DNA from: Tiliqua scincoides
Taxonomy: Eukaryota; Chordata; Lepidosauria; Squamata; Scincidae
Assembly (NCBI RefSeq): GCF_035046505.1
Contig: NC_089830.1
Span: 19,300,061-19,364,060 of the forward strand
Length of the DNA stretch: 64,000 bases
Direction of reading: 5' to 3'
Under the pieces are notes generated by a model. It did not search any database and had not been told where the DNA came from. It saw only the letters and a program-made list of their open reading frames with translations. The position numbers were made by a program, and so were the translations under genes. Shown here in pieces: positions 53,383 to 63,715 of this stretch (positions within the stretch are counted from its first letter, which is position 1; each line of letters starts with the position of its first letter).

Positions 53383-54558
53383 GCCCAATCCTATTCAACT
53401 TTCCAGCCTTGATGCAACCTCAATGAAAACTCAAGATAAGCAAACAAACATTCCCTTAGCTTGAGGAGGCCTCCATGATTGTCCATGCACAGCTGGATGC
53501 AGTACATGCCCCATTGTCACAGCTACATTGTTACCAAAAGGGCTGTTTTGTTTAGGGAATTATTACACTGCCCTTATGGAACATTAGGATCGTAGGCTGG
53601 ATAACAAGATGGCGTAATGCAGAGAAATTCCCTTTTGCTTAAAGAGGTGACTGGGAGAAAGATAACTTTTAATAAAAGATTATAGTTTTATTACAAAAGC
53701 ACAAAGGTAAACTTAATGCACATGGAGAAATGATAAGTGTATGTTTCTTGGCCCTAATGCTTGAATTCAATGTACCTAGCTTTCATGGTGATTGTGTGTG
53801 AGGAGTATTTGGTGCATCTGAGGAAATCAGAACTGGAAGGGGGGTTGTAGGGAAGGATTTTAGGAGGTCCTGCTCTGCCAACCCCAGCTGCTAACTAAAG
53901 ATGGGGAGGAAGGGAAAGAGTTCCAGGCACAAGATAGTTACCTGTCCTGTAGAGCAGTTGTGGGAGGGGGGAGAGTCCTGTGAAGAGGACCCTCTGACAC
54001 AACACAGATGTGTTGGTCCTTGGAGAGAGAGTGCATGTGAGAGGAAGCCCTCACTTAAAAGGGGTTGGGAGACAGTGCTGAGCTGGATGGTAGCTTGATT
54101 ACTACCACACAGCAGGGTGCTTGGAGTACGTAAAACATTGAAAGAGAATCAGGATGTCAGTTATCAGCAGAATTCAATGGGGTCTATGGCTGGCTTCCTA
54201 GATGGGGGAACTTAAACAAAGCAACACAAGAAGGCAGTTCAAGTTTGCATACAGTACTTAAACAGTGATTGGGTTAAAATACAATGAATACCATAATGTA
54301 GGAGACATTTAAACAGTGATTTAAGACACCAGACTTCCTCCCATAATGTGTGACTATGGGGGTGGTGGTTGTGTAACCATGAGCCTGTGGCTTGATCAGA
54401 GTTCTGGAAAGGTGGCCTGTGTGCTGGGAGAACAGTTTAGCCTGCATGATATTTTAGTCCATAGTAACATAACCAGCTATAGAAAGAAAATCACAACTAA
54501 AAGGCAAAAGGGGATTTTCACGTAACACCATCTGTGCTGGAAATTTGGATAGGATATG
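53383..54558. mobile_element. Palindromic MITE split by an LTR insertion
   Basis: Left part GGGCCCAATCCTATTCAACT at 53383-53528 and right part GCTGGAAATTTGGATAGGAT at 54528-54558; the two join in register when compared with uninterrupted copies. Confidence 0.8.
53529..54527 (-). mobile_element. Candidate solo LTR of an endogenous retrovirus (fossil)
   Basis: A 999-bp block with ends TGTTAC ... GTAACA, the short inverted TG...CA termini of LTRs. Read on the minus strand, an AATAAA (53687-53692) lies about 160 bp before the end, the usual place for the R/U5 part. Flanks ACAT / CCAT suggest a 4-bp target duplication, as in class I (gamma-like) elements. No internal coding region is present, so it is a solo LTR. 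It is younger than the MITE it interrupts; absolute age is unknown. Confidence 0.65.
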
Positions 54559-54567
54559 GTGGTAAGA

Positions 54568-55045
54568 CAGTGGTTCTCAAATTATTAGCTGTGGTTTCCC
54601 CAGGGAGCCTCAGAAAATAGCCAGGGGAGCCGCAGAATCATTGTGATAAACCTACCGCACTATAAACCGTATAGCACGTATAAACCGTATAAACCTTGGG
54701 TCCCTCTAGGGAGAAGGGCGGGATAAAAATAAAGTTTTATTATTATTATTTTATTATTAGCAGTGATTGCCAAACTGTGGGTTTATAATTCTTAACAATC
54801 CTAGGCTGCAATCCTACCCACGCTTACCCAGGGGTAAGCCCCATTGATTATCATTGTTAAAAGAAAATACATAGTAACTTGTTCAATGTACAGGTCTGTA
54901 ACGTTTCCCCAAATGCAGTGTCATATAATGATAGTATCAAGTCAAATATATTAAAAATAAAATATTGAAATGAAGGGGGACCCACCTGAAATTGGCTCAC
55001 AACCCACCTAGTGGGTCCTGACCTACACTTTGAGAAACACTTCTC
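54568..55045. mobile_element. Composite of hAT-type fragments
   Basis: Begins CAGTGGTTCTCAAATTATTA, includes an L2-like tail with an ATT microsatellite (about 54690-54760), and ends in the GGGACCCACT-family pieces GGTCCTGACCTACACTTTGA and GAAACACTT. Mosaic; order of insertion not resolved. Confidence 0.6.
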
Positions 55046-55404
55046 CACTGTATCTGGTCACCCTGAACTGTGAGCAATTGGTCCAAGTGGCTTACAGCCA
55101 GCCCTGCCCAGGAGATCAAGGGGTTCACCTGCTATGGGGGGAAAAAAGTACCCACTGTATTAAACCCATTTCTGCCCAGCCCACAGGTATACACATTTGA
55201 TCCCTGTTGCGTATACGCAACATTGTGCAGCAAGGGCTGAAGAGGCAAGCTGAAGCCACAAACAAGCACCCTTCTGCTTGCTTCTCCCATCTCCTCTCCA
55301 AACACATGCAGCTCAGGTGTCTGGATGCGCTTCTGGGGACGCGCTTTGATTGGCTGGAACATAAAGCTTGCAAAGAGGAAGTAGTTTTCCCTCTGGTCGG
55401 GCAG

Positions 55405-55515
55405 GCTGTGTGTCGCGCATGCGCAGGAACGGCAGGGGAGCAGGGCTGCGCTGGGAGGCTCCCGCTGCGTCACAGAGCCCGGCCGGCCAGCCAGTGCGCT
55501 TGCGCGGGCTGGAAG
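55405..55515 (+). promoter_or_regulatory. DBR1: DBR1 core promoter with NRF1-like site
   Basis: CpG-rich, TATA-less sequence directly before the DBR1 ATG. It holds CGCGCATGCGCA (55414-55425), a strong match to the NRF1 palindrome, and CTGCGTCAC (near 55464), resembling a CRE/ATF half-site. It fits a housekeeping promoter. Confidence 0.6.
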
Positions 55516-55715
55516 ATGAAGGTGGCGGTGGCGGGCTGCTGCCATGGCGCGCTGGACAAGATGTACGAGACCCTCCGGCTACTGGAGCAGCGCCACGGCC
55601 ACGCGCTCCCCGACCTGCTGCTCTGCGCCGGGGACTTCCAGGCCGTACGCAACGCCGCGGACCTGCGCTGCATGGCCGTGCCCGCCAAGTACCGCCTCCT
55701 GGGGGGCTTCGCGCG
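55516..55715 (+). CDS. DBR1: DBR1 coding exon 1
   Basis: 66 codons plus two bases: [20 protein letters not shown] to [10 protein letters not shown]. Holds the metal-binding Cys/His pair and Asp40. Donor GTGAGA at 55716. The codons after PAKYR differ from human (RHMQTFYR), but the frame joins exon 2 at [10 protein letters not shown]. Confidence 0.95.
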
Positions 55716-58700
55716 GTGAGAGCGCTGGGGGAAGGAGGGCAAGAGTGCCCCCAAGCATGTGCAGAGTGCAGATTTTCCTTACAGCCCTTCTACCCCTACT
55801 ACTGAGAGAGAGAGTGAGTGCTGGGGGAAAAGGGAAGACAAGAGTGCCCCCGTGCATGTGCTGAGTGCAGATTTTTCTTTCACAGTCCTTTCACCCCCAC
55901 TACTGAGAGAGAGAGAGAGAGAGATTGTGCTGGGAGAAAGGGAAGAGTGCTGCTGAGCATGTGCAGAGTGCAGATTTTCCTTACAGCCCTTCCACCCCCA
56001 CTACTGAGAGAGAAAGAGAGAGTGTGCTGGGGGGAAAGGGAAGAGTGTCTCCGAGCATGTGCAGGTGCAGATATTTTTCCTTACAGCTCTTCCACCCCCA
56101 CTACTGAGAGAGAGAGTGCGTGTGCGCGCTGGGAGAAAGGGATGAGTGCACCCGAGCATGTGCAGAGTGCAGATTTTCCTTACAGCCCTCCCACCCCCAC
56201 TGCTTACTTCTGAGTGGTCAAGATCAGTGATGGGTCCCAGTCTGATACTTTATTGATTGATTGGGGGTTGTGGCATGAAAAAGGTTGAAAACTACTTTAC
56301 AGAATGTGGGTGCCTTTTTGGACAGGTTTAAGTCCTGACACTGCTCATTTTAAAACACCTCTAATCTCAAAGCTTGACTCTCTGTAGCTACTCAGTGCAG
56401 AAGGGAATGCTTTGAAAAGTCTTGGGTTAAAAGTGGTGCATGAAAGCATGAAATAAACTAAATTTGGTGCTCAGATTTTGGATGATTTTGGTCTCTTTTC
56501 TGCATTCCCCCTGTGCACACAGTTGGGCACACAGTTGGGCACATAAATGCATGATGCTGTGTAACGGGGCGGGCAAACTTTCAACTTCAGGTATCCTGGA
56601 CCTTTAACAATTGTGTAGGAGTGTTAAATTTAATTGTGTAGGAGAGAGAATTTCAGCTTCTCTCAGATGTCAAGCTACACCTGCTGAAATTCTCTCTCCT
56701 ACGCAATTGTTAAAAGGTCCAGGATCCCTAAATTTGAAAGTTTGCCCGCCCCTGCTGTATGAAGGGATACTGTATCCCTTAGGTTTATCAATGGGGGGGA
56801 GGGGGGTGGCTCACCCTGAACATGAGTTGTGAATAAGCACAAAGATGCTGGACCTTGAATGCCTGCATCTAAGATCTGGACTTTTAATGTTTTTCTAGGT
56901 ATTATTCTGGAGAGAAAAAGGCTCCAGTCCTCACCATCTTTATTGGGGGCAATCATGAAGCTTCCAACCACTTACAGGAGCTCCCTTATGGTGGATGGGT
57001 GGCACCCAACATCTATTACCTTGGTATGAAATTTTACTTCTTTCTTGGGCGCATGGCTTCTAGTGCTGGGGTGGAGGGTATGTGGCTTGGTGTGAAAAGA
57101 GAAACGAGAACTAGGTCAGAGGCAAAGAGTTTGAACAGCTGCCAGGTCTTAGCTTTGAATCTTGAGGCACATGGTCTTTTGGTCCCAGTCTCTTCCTATC
57201 CCCTGATTTCCAATATGGGGAGAATTCAGTGGTGTCCTCATAAGGATTGTGGTGAAGCTCTTTAAACCTGGGAAAACAGACTAAGCATTTTTGAAACTGA
57301 GGCTGCTTCCCATTTGCCTGACTAGGGAAAAGGCATGTAGTTATTATAAGATGTGTGTAATGGTCAAAACCTAGAAAAAAGCACCTGAGGGAGGCATGAT
57401 TGAGATGTACAAAATTATATAGGGGATGGATAAGTGGATACAGGGATGTTCATTTCCTTCTTGCACAACACCAGAATCAGGGGACATCCACTAAAATTGA
57501 GCATTGGGAGAGTTAGGACCAACAAAGAAAATATTTCTTTACCCCATGTGTAATCAATCTGTGGAACTCCTTGCCATAGGATGTAGTGATGGTGTCTGGC
57601 CTAGATGCCTTTAAAAGGGGATTGGACAGATTTCTGGAGGAAAAGTCCATCACAGGCTATGGGCCATTATGGTACTACCTGGTTTTTGAAGTAGGCTATA
57701 ACCCAGCGATTTTCAACCTTTTTCATCTCGTGGCACACTGACAAGGCACTAAAATTGTCAAGGCACATCATCGGGTTTTTTACAGTTGACAAGGCACACC
57801 ATGCTGCCAGTGGGGCGACTCACATCCCCATTGGCCCTACTAATAAATTATCTTCCCCCAAATTCCTGTGGCACACCAGTGTGCCGCGGCACAGTGGTTG
57901 AAAATGGCTGCTATAACCGAATGCCAGATGCAAGGGAGTGGCAACAGAATGCAGGACTCGTGTGTGCTCCTTGCAGCATCTAGTGGGCCACTGTGAGATA
58001 CAGGAAACTGCACTGGATGGGCTTTTGGCCTGATCCAGCAGGGCTTCTCTTATGTTCTCTTATGGAGTGTCTGCCTCTGGCCTTGTACAATCAGATTGGA
58101 AGAACTGCTGTTTGTGCGCATGTGGCCTAAAAGACCTTCACTATCATGTATGTGTTCCAAGATGCATACTTCCTGTTAAGAAGGTCAGTTTCCATGGGGC
58201 CTATTTGAAGGTGCACATGCCTGATCTCGTCTGATCTCGGAAGCTAAGCAGGGTCAGGCCTGGTTAGTACTTGGATGGGAGACGACCTGGGAATACCGGG
58301 TGTTGTAGGCTTATACCATAATCTTTCGAGACTGAAGGTTGCCAACCTTATGAGAAAAGGTTACGGCGTTTGGGCCTCTTCAGCCTAGAAAAGTGACGCT
58401 TGAGGGGGGACATGATTGAGAAATACAAAATTATGCAGGGGATGGACAGAGTGGATAGGGAGATACTCTTTACACTCTCACATAACACCAACACCAGGGG
58501 ACATCTGCTAAAATTGAGTGTTGGGAGAGTTAGAACAGACAAGAGAAAATATTTCTTTACTCAGCGTGTGGTCGGTCTGTGGAACTCCTTGCCACAGGAT
58601 GTGGTGATGTCGTCTAGCCTGGACGCCTTTAAAAGGGGATTGGACAAGTTTCTGGAGGAAAAATCCATGACGGGGTACAAGCCATGATGTGTATGCGCAA

Positions 58701-59895
58701 CCTCCTGATTTTAGAAATGGGTTATGTCAGAATGCCAGATGCAAGAGAGGGCACCAGGATGAGGTCTCTTGTTATCTGGTGTGCTCCCTGGGGCATTTGG
58801 TGGGCCGCTGTGAGATACAGGAAGCTGGACTAGATGGGCCTATGGCCTGATCCAGTGGGGCTGTTCTTATGTTCTTAACCATATGAAGGGGTGTGTAATG
58901 CAACCTGCGATGAAAAGCCATTGTCCCTGGGTGAACATCTGAGAGGTTAGATCTCATCTACCTGCTGTCATGGGCTCCTGATCTCTCTCTTGCTGAGTTG
59001 CAAAAGGGAAGGCGATGGAGTAATCAAGTCTCATGCACGTCCCGCTGAATTCTGTCTTGCTTATCATACTGAGCCAAGTGCACGTTGGGATCATATTCTC
59101 TCTATTCCTAGTTCCAAAAGATTGATAGCCCTCAGAAGCTAGGAGACATCCTACCCTTGTGATTAATGCCTTTCCTTTTCCCCTGTTTCAGGTTATGCTG
59201 GAGTAGTGAAGTATCGTGGGGTCAGGATTGGCGGGCTGTCTGGTATTTTCAAATCTCACGATTACAGAAAAGGTACTTTTCACCGGGCAACACTGTGGGC
59301 TGCTAAATTCAGAGAGCCAGCATGGTGTAGTGGTTTGAGAATTGGACATAGGACCTGAAAGAACCAGGTTCAAATCCCTGCTCAGCAGTGAAGCTTCCTG
59401 GGTGAGCTGGGGCCATTTGCTGTGTCTCAGCTTCACCTATAGGGTTGTTGTGAGGGCAGAAGGAGGGGAGGAACCTTGTACACTGCCTTGAGCTCCTTGG
59501 ATTAAGGGCAGTATGAAAACATGAAAAATATATTCAGCAAAGGGGGTGGGTTAGATCCCAAGCTCACCCAAGCACTGAACACACGTGTCTGTGCTTGTCA
59601 CCTAACTTTCTCTTAACTTCTTCCAGGCCACTTTGAGTGTCCGCCGTACAACCAGCAAACGTTAAGAAGCGTTTACCATGTCAGGAGCGTCGAAGTCTTC
59701 AAGCTCAAACAAGTTAGTGCAAAATAACTTTTCCACCACATAAGACAGGATCCGGTTCCTGTGTCCTGCTCTGTATTTGAATCCACTGCAAAAGCCCTCT
59801 GGAAGATGGTGTCACCAATCTAGTATGGGGGATTTATGCACACCAGTTGCCTTCTTCTTGCAGTGCTTGTTGGGGTCCCACTAAACTGGCTAGAG

Positions 59896-59937
<42 letters not shown>

Positions 59938-62900
59938 TTTAAGGGCTTCTATATGGCTTTGTGCTCACACCCTTCTTAAGAACCACCTCTTCCCCTATGA
60001 CCCTACTTAGAGTTCTGTTCCTGGGCCCTGCCAACAGTGCCAACTGCTGCCCGAGGTATAACACGCAGCATCAAGAGACAGAACTTGCTGGACTGCAGCA
60101 CCTAGACCAGCGATTTTCAACCATTGTTCTGCAGCACATTGGTGTGCCGTGACTGTCCCACAGGTGTGCTGTGGGAGATTCAGTGAGTGTCATATATTGG
60201 TAGGGCCATTGGATGTGAGTCCCCAGCAGCAGCACGGTGTGCCTTGACAACTTTTGCCCTTCACAGTGTGCCTTGATATGAAAAAAGATTACAAATCATT
60301 AACCTAGATTGTGGAACGCCTTTTCCAAAGAGACCTGTGCGTTTACATGGTTGTTGACTTTCCTATGTGCAGTCAAGTCTCCGTGCTTTAAGAAAACTTT
60401 TGGGCTTGTCCAGCATCACCTCTGGTGACGGAATGAAATATTTTGTGGTTGTGGTATTCCATCTCGCTTCCTTGGGCATAGAATAGCAAGTTGTGTGTCT
60501 GATTTGTGTTCCTTTCTTCTTGGCTTATCAGCTAAAGCAGCCGATGGATGTCTTTATGTCCCATGACTGGCCTCGAAGCATATATCACTACGGCAACAAG
60601 CAATCGCTCTTGAAAAGGAAAGCCTTTTTCCGCCAAGAGGTGGAAAGCAACACTTTAGGAAGCCCAGCCGCTTCGGAGCTTCTGCAGCACCTGAAACCCA
60701 AGTACTGGTTCTCTGCACACCTTCATGTGAAGTTTGCGGCTTTGATGCAACACCAGGTAAGAAAAGCAAAGTGTTTTTGCTTTGTGTCTATGAAGAGGGC
60801 TGCCAATGTGCATACTATGACTTAAGAATTTAAGGCTCTGAAAACCTCAGACTGTTTTTTCAGAAAGCTGGTTTCCCCTTTTGTATCGTTCAGCAAAATG
60901 GTCAAAGTATAAGCCATCCTGCTGCTTGCATCTAATTTTTGCATTAAAACCTTTATCATTCCAATAAATAGATCAAAACAAAGAAATGCATGCATGCCAC
61001 CCCTCTTTTCAACTGATTAAGGGCACAATCCTTACCCCTTATGTCAGTGCTTTCCAGCGCTGACATAAGGGCAGTGCCACTCCAAGGTAAGAGAGCAAAC
61101 ATTCCCTTACCTTGAGGAGGCCTCTGTGAGTGACACCCAACTGCAGGATGCAGCACTTGTCCCACTGGCACAGCTATGTCATTGCTGGAAAGCACTGACA
61201 TAAGGGGTTAGGACAGCCATTCTCAACCGTTTGCATTTCACGGCACAGTGACAAGGCACGAAAACGGTCAAGGCAGACCATCAGGGTGTGATAGTGACAA
61301 GACACGGCATGCTCCCAGTGGGGGGCTCATATCCCCCATTGCCCATACTAATAAATAACCTTCCCCTAAGCTCCTAGGGCACACCTGTGGACCACTCATG
61401 GCACACCAGCGTGCCACAGCACAGTGGTTGAAAATGGTTGGGTTAGGATTGCAGCCTAAGCAAGATATGTAAGAGGTTACACGCAACCTTTGAAACAGAC
61501 ACAAACTGTTTTACATCTTCTGTCTCAAGAGAAGGCTGAGTTCCATTTTCCAAACTGATCTTATTCGTTCCTGTTAAAAGTGAAGCATTTCCCATGTAAC
61601 TGTTTTGACTACATGTCACTTCCGATAGGGGGCGGACTTTCCAGCATTCTGTAAACGTTTTTAACTTTCTTCACCCCTTCCCCTTCTCAAAATCTGATTA
61701 GACGTGTGAATTTAACTATATAGGAAATGGTGATAATGAAATTAAAACACATAATATTGCTTTCTGCGCTTCTCTTTGAAGTAAAAAAAACCCCGAAACC
61801 CTGAAATCCACAGAAAAAAATAACAGTTTGCTTTAGAAACACCCTTGACAAAATGTACTTTAAATGTACCTTGTCCATTTCTTCAAATTGTTGCTATATG
61901 AACCCCTGTTGCCTGGACAAAGGGGCATCTTTTAAAGTGGTGCTGCTCTTACATTTAACAGGGGGAGAGCAGCCATCCCTCTTCACCCCACCATTGTGTC
62001 TATTCAAGTTGCTGCTGGTGTCTCTTCTGCATCTTTTTTAAGACTAAACCCTCTAGGGGCGTGGAACTATTTGATTTATTTTATTGTATAAACGCTTTGT
62101 TTTACATATGCTTTCAGATTGCAGGAACTCAGTTCCTTGCAGTGCATTTAGCAGCTATCTGATTTTTGAATAGCTTCAGGGCTTGAGGCAATTAGTTGGA
62201 AAGCAGTATATAAATCTTTTTGTTGGAAAGCAGTATAGAAATATTCCTAATAAGTTATACTAATTTGTAAGCTGGACTTCAGCCTTCAAGGATTTCTATT
62301 GACTGTCATGGGGAATGATGGTTTCTCTAAAGCCCCAAATGATTCATTTATGGACTGTTTTTCAATCTGGTTTAAATCGGTGGTCTCTAAACTGGAAACT
62401 GCTATGTGCTAAAAACAGCCTCCCCGGCACAACCAGAGCCTCTCATCTTCACAACTGATCTCTCCCAAACCTCACACCAGTCAGCCACATCTGCCCCAAA
62501 ATCCAGACACAAAGCTGGGGCAACAGTGCGTAGTAATGGCAGGGCTGGTGCGAGGTTTGGGGGAGATTGGGTGCAAAGATGAGAGGCCCCCACGGAGCTA
62601 TAAGTGTGTGTGGGGGGGTTGCATGGGTGCCAGATCCGTAGTTTGGAGAGTCCTGACTCTTCAGCCTAGGAAGGCAGTTCATCTAAGAGAAGGAAACTCT
62701 GACCTCAAACCTCCACTGCCTTGTGGCTATATCCAGTTGTGGAAAAGGCTTCAGGAGTCAACCTTGAGGCAAAATCAGGAGCCGGAGTCCCTGAGGCAGT
62801 CCGCGGCTGTACACAGTCACGCTCTGGCAACTCCTGCGACGCCGCTGGAACCAACCGTATTGGCTTCTGCCTTTCCATTGGACTATTCCAGCAACGTAGA

Positions 62901-63170
62901 GAGGGGGGATTTGCTGCATGGGTAACAGCCTATCCTTCATACCTTCTTTACCCAGGCTTCGCGCACTGAAGAGGACACTCCAACTTCGGTTTAAATGCTT
63001 TCAGAAAAGATCATTCATGAATGTTCACCATTATCACCAGTCGGCATTTGTTGTTTAGTGTGCAGTTTTCTCATGTCTTTTCTTTCTAGGCCAATGGGAG
63101 TGGGCAGGAACCAAAAGCAACAAAATTCCTAGCCCTGGATAAATGTCTGCCACACAGAGATTTCCTCCAG
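55516..63170 (+). CDS. DBR1: RNA lariat debranching enzyme, exons 1-6 (3' part outside window)
   Basis: DBR1 hydrolyses the 2'-5' branch of intron lariats in the nucleus, allowing intron turnover and release of intronic snoRNAs and mirtrons. Coding exons are 55516-55715, 56899-57023, 59192-59272, 59627-59712, 60532-60756 and 63090-63170: 798 nt, 266 codons in frame, about half of the 544-aa human protein. The metallophosphoesterase residues are present: Cys8 and His10 in AGCCHG, Asp40 in CAGDFQ, Asn85-His86 in GGNHEAS, His175 in SHDWP, and His227/His229 in SAHLH. The last visible exon ends [16 protein letters not shown], leading into the C-terminal domain, which lies beyond the right edge. 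The ATG opens [11 protein letters not shown] (human [11 protein letters not shown]) in a GC-rich context. The only unusual feature is a minisatellite filling the start of intron 1. Confidence 0.97.
55690..56210 (+). repeat. DBR1: Minisatellite (5 units of about 90-105 bp) at the start of DBR1 intron 1
   Basis: Each unit contains GAGCATGTGCAGAGTGCAGA, TTTTCCTTACAGCCCTT, CACCCCCACTACTGAGAGAG and AGTG-GTGCTGGGGGAAAGG. Units start near 55722, 55818, 55928, 56024 and 56120. The first unit begins inside the exon 1 donor region (GGTGAGAGCGCTGGGGG). Confidence 0.9.
56899..57023 (+). CDS. DBR1: DBR1 coding exon 2
   Basis: Acceptor TTTTCTAG, donor GTATGA. Encodes [20 protein letters not shown] then [20 protein letters not shown] and LG, nearly identical to human. 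Confidence 0.97.
57380..58062 (+). mobile_element. CR1 LINE 3' fragment split by a hAT element
   Basis: GCATGATTGAGATGTACAAA, AATCAGGGGACATCCACTAA, then after the insertion GAAACTGCACTGGATGGGCT and CTTATGTTCTCTTATG. In DBR1 intron 2. Confidence 0.88.
57704..57910. mobile_element. hAT MITE, GGCACA family
   Basis: CAGCGATTTTCAACCTTTTT to GGTTGAAAATGGCTG; perfect 8-bp duplication CTATAACC at 57696-57703 and 57911-57918. Inserted in CR1. Confidence 0.93.
58210..58345 (+). mobile_element. 5S-rRNA-derived SINE
   Basis: CATGCCTGATCTCGTCTGAT, CTCGGAAGCTAAGCAGGGTC, TTGGATGGGAGACGACCTGG, then tail ATCTTTCGAGACTGAAGGTT. It lacks roughly the first 28 nt of 5S rRNA, so it is not a functional 5S gene. 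Confidence 0.9.
58346..58880 (+). mobile_element. CR1 LINE 3' fragment
   Basis: Encodes [40 protein letters not shown] and [15 protein letters not shown]; tail GAAGCTGGACTAGATGGGCC ... CTTATGTTCTTA. The longest open CR1 piece in the window. Confidence 0.92.
59192..59272 (+). CDS. DBR1: DBR1 coding exon 3
   Basis: Acceptor TGTTTCAG, donor GTACTT. Encodes [19 protein letters not shown] and KSHDYRK; human has [19 protein letters not shown]. Confidence 0.96.
59312..59530 (+). mobile_element. Sauria SINE (tRNA-derived)
   Basis: GCATGGTGTAGTGGTTTGAG, GGTTCAAATCCCTGCTCAGC, GTAGGG-like AGGGTTGTTGTGAGGGCAGA, CTTGAGCTCCTTGGATTAAG. It lies 40 bp after the DBR1 exon 3 donor. Confidence 0.9.
59627..59712 (+). 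CDS. DBR1: DBR1 coding exon 4
   Basis: Acceptor CTTCCAG, donor GTTAGT (a weak match to consensus). Encodes [19 protein letters not shown] then [10 protein letters not shown]. Confidence 0.95.
59897..59936. repeat. (GT)n microsatellite
   Basis: About 18 GT units with one interruption near the end; in DBR1 intron 4. Confidence 0.95.
60108..60301. mobile_element. hAT MITE, GGCACA family (reverse)
   Basis: CAGCGATTTTCAACCATTGT to a decayed right end; flanks ACCTAGAC / ACCTAGAT, 7 of 8. Confidence 0.85.
60532..60756 (+). CDS. DBR1: DBR1 coding exon 5
   Basis: Acceptor GCTTATCAG, donor GTAAGA; exactly 75 codons. Encodes [20 protein letters not shown], then [18 protein letters not shown] and [18 protein letters not shown], carrying three catalytic histidines. 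Confidence 0.97.
61019..61460. mobile_element. Palindromic MITE, GGGCGCAATCC family, with hAT at its right end
   Basis: AAGGGCACAATCCTTACCCC ... ACATAAGGGGTTAGGA; the final ATTGCAGCC-like bases continue after the insertion at 61214-61440. Confidence 0.82.
61214..61440. mobile_element. hAT MITE, GGCACA family
   Basis: CAGCCATTCTCAACCGTTTG to GGTTGAAAATGGTTG; perfect 8-bp duplication GGTTAGGA at 61206-61213 and 61441-61448. Confidence 0.93.
61470..63040. other. DBR1 intron 5, mostly unique
   Basis: No coding exon recognised between DBR1 exons 5 and 6; the short open frames here lack known domains. Confidence 0.6.
63090..63170 (+). CDS. DBR1: DBR1 coding exon 6
   Basis: Acceptor TTTCTAG, donor GTAAAC; 27 codons: [20 protein letters not shown] and PHRDFLQ. 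Same length as the human exon ([18 protein letters not shown]...). Confidence 0.95.
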
Positions 63171-63207
63171 GTAAACTTATTTTGAGTGTTCTGTGTTTTA
63201 CTATAGT

Positions 63208-63325
63208 ATGCCGAAGTGGTAGAGTGCCTGCTTTCCATGCAGAAGGTCCCAAGTTTGATCCCTGGAATCTCCAGGTAGAGCTGGGAATGCTGGAGAGCCA
63301 CTCCCAAGTCCATGCGTAGGCCATA
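63208..63325 (+). mobile_element. tRNA-like SINE head fragment
   Basis: GAAGTGGTAGAGTGCCTGCT (A box) and GTCCCAAGTTTGATCCCTGG (B box, imperfect) derive from a tRNA with the loop TTTCCATGCAGAAG. The acceptor stem is not complementary, so it is a SINE piece, not a gene. Confidence 0.65.
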
Positions 63326-63539
63326 GTGACTTCAACGGAGGTACTGGTTATATTAACAGTGTGAAGACCACGTGTTCAGAGCAGGAGAGTTATTCCGTGA
63401 TGGAACTTGATGTGTACACAGGGTCCTTGGTGGTCTCCTTTTCAAGCATTGCTCAGACTTGGATTGCTCTGCTTCAGCAAGGTAGCTGCATCCTGTGTCT
63501 TCAGACCATGACCCGGAATGTGGTTGCTATCAGACAAAA

Positions 63540-63705
63540 GTATAGTGGGTCCTTGGTGTCTGTGGGGGATCTGTTCCAGGACCCCCCACAGATACTGATT
63601 TCGGTGGGTAATGAAATCTGCCTGGAGGGCCTTAGAGGACCTCCAGCTGCGAACTTGGCGCCCGTGGATACTGAAATCTGCAGATATTGAGCCCATGGAT
63701 AAATG
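63540..63705. mobile_element. Tigger/MER2-like DNA transposon
   Basis: GTGGGTCCTTGGTGTCTGTG, GATCTGTTCCAGGACCCCCC, GATACTGAAATCTGCAGATA: the pattern of MER2-type pogo MITEs. Confidence 0.6.
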
Positions 63706-63715
63706 AGGCCTCACC

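Larger units (their letters stand above)
50833..55404. other. IL20RB-DBR1 divergent intergenic region
   Basis: About 4.6 kb between the two start codons, mostly nested transposons listed separately. The IL20RB side has no CpG island, fitting an inducible, tissue-restricted gene. The unique stretch 50833-51270 is the best place for IL20RB promoter elements, but none was assigned. Confidence 0.6.

Noticed and set aside
63208-63290. tRNA gene
   Set aside because: A and B boxes are recognisable, but the acceptor stem does not pair and the sequence continues as a SINE-like body.
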